Part shown: positions 60,965 through 64,000 of the stretch, one piece after another
Layout: each line of letters starts with the position of its first letter
How positions within the stretch are numbered: position 1 is the stretch's first letter
Assembly (NCBI GenBank): GCA_021201825.1
Contig: JAJQED010000037.1
Location: 37,516-101,515 of the forward strand
Length of the DNA: 64,000 nucleotides
Source: Alistipes sp.
GTDB taxonomy: Bacteria > Bacteroidota > Bacteroidia > Bacteroidales > Rikenellaceae
Direction: 5' to 3'
The notes under the pieces: model-generated
Told to the model about the DNA's origin: nothing
What the model saw: the letters and a program-made list of their open reading frames with translations, nothing else
Database searches by the model: none
Made by a program: the position numbers and the translations under genes

Positions 60965-62521
60965 ATGTCAAACATACTGATAATGGTACTGGTAGCGGTG
61001 GCAGCGGCGGCGGGCGGAATAGGCCTGTACATAGTGCTTTCCAACGCGCTGGGCCGCAACTCCCTGGCCAAAAGGCGTGAGGCTGCCATAAAGGAGGCCG
61101 AAGCCGAGGGGGAAATGATAAAAAAGGAGAAGATCCTGCAGGCCAAAGAGAAATTTATCCAGCTCAAGAGCGAGCACGACCGCGCCGTGAACGAGCGCAA
61201 CGCAAAGCTCAACCAGCGCGAACAGAGCATCAAGCAGATCGAGAACAACCTGCGCCAGCAGGAGAACGAGCTGGAACGCAAGAACCGCGAAGCCGACAAG
61301 GTTCGCGAGCAGATGCAGAACCATATCGCCTCGCTCGAGCGCAAAAAAGAGGAGCTGGACAAGACGTTCCGCGAGCAGAACGCCCGGCTGGAGCAGATCA
61401 GCGGTATGAGCAGCGAGGATGCCAAGAACATCCTGATCGAGAACATGAAAGAGGAGGCCAAGAGCGACGCGGCCAACTACGTTACCGAGGTTATCGAGGA
61501 AGCCAAGATGACCGCGAACAAGGAGGCCAAGAAGATCGTAGTACAGACCATCCAGAGGGTGGCTACCGAAACGGCAATTGAAAATTCGGTCACCGTATTC
61601 AATATAGAGAGCGACGAGGTCAAGGGCCGTATAATCGGCCGTGAGGGCCGTAACATCCGGGCCCTGGAAGCCGCCACGGGTATCGAGATAATCGTGGACG
61701 ACACCCCGGAGGCCATTATCCTGTCGGGGTTCGACCCGGTGCGCCGCGAGATAGCCCGACTGGCGCTCCACCAGCTGGTTACCGACGGCCGTATTCATCC
61801 TGCCCGAATCGAGGAGGTGGTTGCCAAGGTACAGAAACAGATAGAAGAGGAGATCATCGAGGCCGGTAAACGCACGGCCATCGACCTGGGGATACACGGC
61901 CTGCACCCGGAACTTATCCGGCTTGTGGGCAAGATGAAATACCGCTCGTCCTACGGGCAGAACCTACTGCAGCACTCACGCGAAACGGCTAATCTGTGCG
62001 GGGTGATGGCGGCCGAACTGGGCCTGAACGCCAAGACCGCCCGCCGTGCGGGACTGCTGCACGACATCGGCAAGGTGCCGGATGACGAACCGGAAATGCC
62101 GCACGCAATAATCGGTATGAAGCTGGCCGAGAAATACAAGGAAAAACCGGAGGTTTGCAATGCCATCGGCGCCCACCACGACGAGATGGAGATGACCTCG
62201 CTCATAGCTCCCATCGTACAGGTATGCGACGCCATATCGGGTGCAAGGCCGGGTGCGCGTCGGGAAGTGGTCGAGTCCTATATCAAGCGCCTCAAGGAGA
62301 TGGAAGACATAGCGATGGCTTACGACGGGGTTATGAAGACCTACGCCATCCAGGCCGGGCGCGAACTGCGCGTGATCGTTGGAAGCGAGAAGATCACCGA
62401 CCAGGAAGCCGACGCCCTGTCGCACGACATAGCCAAAAAGATACAGGACGAGATGACCTATCCCGGGCAGGTGAAGATCACGGTGATCCGTGAAACCCGT
62501 TCGGTAAGTTACGCGAAATAA
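60965..62521 (+). CDS. rny: ribonuclease Y
   Basis: A 518-residue endoribonuclease. An N-terminal membrane helix ([21 protein letters not shown]) is followed by a long coiled coil to about residue 200, the KH domain ([29 protein letters not shown]), then the HD domain with [22 protein letters not shown] and GAHHDEMEM. It is involved in mRNA turnover at the membrane. A normal-length family member. Confidence 0.96.
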   Translation: MSNILIMVLVAVAAAAGGIGLYIVLSNALGRNSLAKRREAAIKEAEAEGEMIKKEKILQAKEKFIQLKSEHDRAVNERNAKLNQREQSIKQIENNLRQQENELERKNREADKVREQMQNHIASLERKKEELDKTFREQNARLEQISGMSSEDAKNILIENMKEEAKSDAANYVTEVIEEAKMTANKEAKKIVVQTIQRVATETAIENSVTVFNIESDEVKGRIIGREGRNIRALEAATGIEIIVDDTPEAIILSGFDPVRREIARLALHQLVTDGRIHPARIEEVVAKVQKQIEEEIIEAGKRTAIDLGIHGLHPELIRLVGKMKYRSSYGQNLLQHSRETANLCGVMAAELGLNAKTARRAGLLHDIGKVPDDEPEMPHAIIGMKLAEKYKEKPEVCNAIGAHHDEMEMTSLIAPIVQVCDAISGARPGARREVVESYIKRLKEMEDIAMAYDGVMKTYAIQAGRELRVIVGSEKITDQEADALSHDIAKKIQDEMTYPGQVKITVIRETRSVSYAK

Positions 62522-62539
62522 ATTTTAATAACTTTTTAT

Positions 62540-62574
62540 TAAAGTGGGAGTAACCAAAGATTACTCCCACTTTA
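62540..62574 (+). terminator. intrinsic terminator after rny
   Basis: TAAAGTGGGAGTAA and TTACTCCCACTTTA form a 14-bp perfect stem with a 7-nt loop, followed by ATTTTGG. Confidence 0.8.
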
Positions 62575-62647
62575 ATTTTGGAACATTCTACTGACTATTT
62601 TCATTATTATCCCTATATTGTCAATATAATCAAACTTAATATAAATT

Positions 62648-62968
62648 ATGAAAAAAGCTTTTTTACCGTTAGCCTGCGTTCTTGTCGGCGTTCTATTCAC
62701 CTCCTGTTATAACACCCGCTTGCTTGTCGGGAATGTCGAACCCAAAGAACCCCTTATAGAGGTTAACAAGGAGTGGAACCATGGATTTATTTTCGGCCTT
62801 GTCGCTGGTGAAAATGCAACCATGAATGTGAATGAATATATAGGTAAGGCAACCGATTACGTGATAAAAACGAATCAGAGTTTTCTCAACGGCTTGGTAA
62901 GCGTGGTTACTTTCGGAATTTATACACCGACCCAAACCTCATATTACATTCCCCGGGAAAACAAATAA
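62648..62968 (+). CDS. Bor-like lipoprotein
   Basis: A 106-residue lipoprotein with lipobox VLFTSC (Cys20) and then YNTRLLVG. WNHGFIFGLVAGENATMNV and FLNGLVSVVTFGIYTPTQTSYY fit the Bor/Iss family, in which members from phage lambda and plasmids confer serum resistance; this family is widespread in Bacteroidota with unknown role. Base composition is more AT-rich than in neighbours. It lies between two terminators. Confidence 0.75.
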   Translation: MKKAFLPLACVLVGVLFTSCYNTRLLVGNVEPKEPLIEVNKEWNHGFIFGLVAGENATMNVNEYIGKATDYVIKTNQSFLNGLVSVVTFGIYTPTQTSYYIPRENK

Positions 62969-62982
62969 ATAAGCCCGACAAT

Positions 62983-63016
62983 AAAAAGCCGCCCCTGAAA
63001 AGAGGCGGCTTTTTTA
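62983..63016. terminator. intrinsic terminator, bidirectional
   Basis: AAAAGCCGCC and GGCGGCTTTT form the stem, with U-runs on both strands, between the convergent Bor-like gene and the repressor gene. Confidence 0.9.
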
Positions 63017-63035
63017 GTTTATATAAGAATAAAAG

Positions 63036-63716
63036 TTACCGTATCGAATTCATCCGGATACTGGCCTTGACGAACGCCAGGGCGCGGATCTTGGAGATCT
63101 CTATATCCTTTTCCGCATGGAGCGGGTTCTGGCTGACGAGTTTGACATAGCCCTCCCGTTCCGATTTATGAATAAATTTGACCGTTATATACTCCTCGCC
63201 GCCGATATCGACCGCCAGCAGGTACATATCGCCCCAGAATATATCGCCGGTATCGGCAACTTTCTTATACATCACGATATCGCCGCTTTTCAATAGCGGG
63301 TACATACCGTCCCCCACTACATATACCGCACCGTCGCATTTGGGCAGGTTGGGGATATGGATATAATCGACCGGTTTGAGCGATGCCGGGTCGGACAGCA
63401 AAGCGGCGAGCCCACTGCCCCCGTCCAAGTTATAGAGCGGGACGTTGTTGGCATTACTGCGGCCGGGGCCTTTCCGGCGGAGGGCCTCCATATCGACCGG
63501 GGCGTCGAACATATTGCCTTTACCCTCCTGTATCCATTGGGGATTGACGTTAAGGTCGTTTATCAGGATATTCTTGTTCCGTTCGGACAACGACGCCCTG
63601 CCCGTTTCGATCATCGAAAGGGCACTCTTCCCGATGCCCAACCGTTGGGCCAGGGCTTCCTGGGTGAGATTCAGCTCTTTACGAATCATTCTTAAACGGC
63701 CTCCTACGGTATCCAT
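63036..63716 (-). CDS. XRE-S24 (LexA/CI-like) repressor lacking the catalytic serine
   Basis: A 226-residue repressor. The N-terminal XRE HTH (LRMIRKELNLTQEALAQRLG, IGKSALSMIETGRASLSERN) is followed by a linker and an S24 domain. The usual GDSM nucleophile motif reads GDGM-YPLLKSGD, with Gly137 instead of Ser; the general base Lys180 (ITVK) is kept. Without the Ser, self-cleavage cannot occur, so induction should use another mechanism. It diverges from a gene cut by the window end, with operator-like repeats between; this layout is typical of the immunity region of prophages or conjugative elements. Confidence 0.85.
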   Translation of the reverse strand: MDTVGGRLRMIRKELNLTQEALAQRLGIGKSALSMIETGRASLSERNKNILINDLNVNPQWIQEGKGNMFDAPVDMEALRRKGPGRSNANNVPLYNLDGGSGLAALLSDPASLKPVDYIHIPNLPKCDGAVYVVGDGMYPLLKSGDIVMYKKVADTGDIFWGDMYLLAVDIGGEEYITVKFIHKSEREGYVKLVSQNPLHAEKDIEISKIRALAFVKASIRMNSIR

Positions 63717-63790
63717 ATCAAAAATTGTTTATAAAATGTTATCCAATAATTGTACCACTATCCGGGAGTGGACTTGTTTTTGCTTGCGGT

Positions 63791-63826
63791 TGTTAAATCT
63801 TTTAACAGCGTAAAACTCACGCTGTT
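63791..63826. promoter_or_regulatory. probable operator of the S24 repressor
   Basis: Two overlapping inverted repeats lie between the divergent genes. TGTTAAA-TCT-TTTAACA at 63791-63807 has perfect 7-bp arms and a 3-bp spacer. AACAGCGT-AAAACTC-ACGCTGTT at 63804-63826 has perfect 8-bp arms. Dyads of this size fit a dimeric XRE repressor controlling both directions. Confidence 0.65.
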
Positions 63827-63854
63827 CTACTAACTAACTTACTCAAGACAAAAG

Positions 63855-64000
63855 ATGTGTAAAAAAATCTCCATTCCCACCGGGTACATTTACCCGAAAA
63901 AACAGAAAATGGCTGTTTTGAATGAATGTACCTACAAAAATCTGGCCCGAATTTTAACCGACCGTATCGGAAAAGATGAATTTTTTAACGGCAGCGTCTC
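63855..64000 (+). CDS. 5' end of a conserved hypothetical gene (cut by the window)
   Basis: An ORF starting MCKKISIPTGYIYPKKQKMA and continuing VLNECTYKNLARIL and IGKDEFFNGSVS to the window end without a stop. The intact start and divergent position relative to the repressor make it a likely repressor-controlled gene. The family is not securely recognised. Confidence 0.65.
   Translation, partial: MCKKISIPTGYIYPKKQKMAVLNECTYKNLARILTDRIGKDEFFNGSV

Overview
The window looks like a chromosomal segment of a GC-rich Bacteroidales bacterium, most likely from the Rikenellaceae/Alistipes group; the phylum is well supported, the family is an inference. Evidence: two SusC/SusD pairs with a hybrid two-component (HTCS) regulator, serine-type sulfatases, many promoters with the Bacteroidota -7 box TAnnTTTG, few strong Shine-Dalgarno sites, and the order rpmB-rpmG-DUF4295-ftsY-rimO.

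Layout. 1-6.2 kb: a gene 3' end whose last 161 bp are tandemly duplicated, a DUF937/OmpA envelope protein, a 42-residue membrane peptide in front of an FAD oxidoreductase, a DoxX-like protein, and a galactofuranose pair (glf plus a glycosyltransferase). 6.2-28.2 kb: a polysaccharide utilization locus. One strand carries sulfatase, GH2 and sulfatase genes. The other carries a GH43-like lipoprotein, SusC, SusD, SusC, SusD and a DUF1735-type lipoprotein, with a convergent HTCS regulator. The enzymes suggest a sulfated, beta-galactoside-containing glycan. Both sulfatases would need an anaerobic sulfatase-maturating enzyme, which is not in this window. 28.4-30.3 kb: a visibly AT-rich island with a 53-residue protein, a frameshifted DUF6169-like gene and two XRE-type genes, one broken at a poly-A tract; an AraC regulator and tRNA-Met follow. 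31.4-50.4 kb: mostly housekeeping genes (porin, mscL, udk, gyrB, ftsE, tkt, clpXP, prolyl isomerases, nhaA, arginase family). 50.4-51.2 kb: non-coding sequence with two tandem terminators and a dispersed-repeat cluster. 51.2-62.5 kb: pdxB-pyrD-cinA, ribosomal proteins, ftsY, two DUF4919-like proteins, rimO, a coiled-coil protein with zapA, a probable 6S-like RNA, and rny. 62.6-64 kb: a Bor-like lipoprotein, then an S24-type repressor lacking its catalytic serine, divergent from a gene cut by the window end, with clear operator-like inverted repeats between them.

Most notable: the GH43-like PUL protein has lost two of three catalytic acids; the AT-rich island holds an unusual small-protein/DUF6169/XRE group undergoing decay; the region after the arginase-family gene may encode an unrecognised RNA; the right end may be the edge of a mobile element. 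All family names come from sequence recognition by eye; no database search was run.
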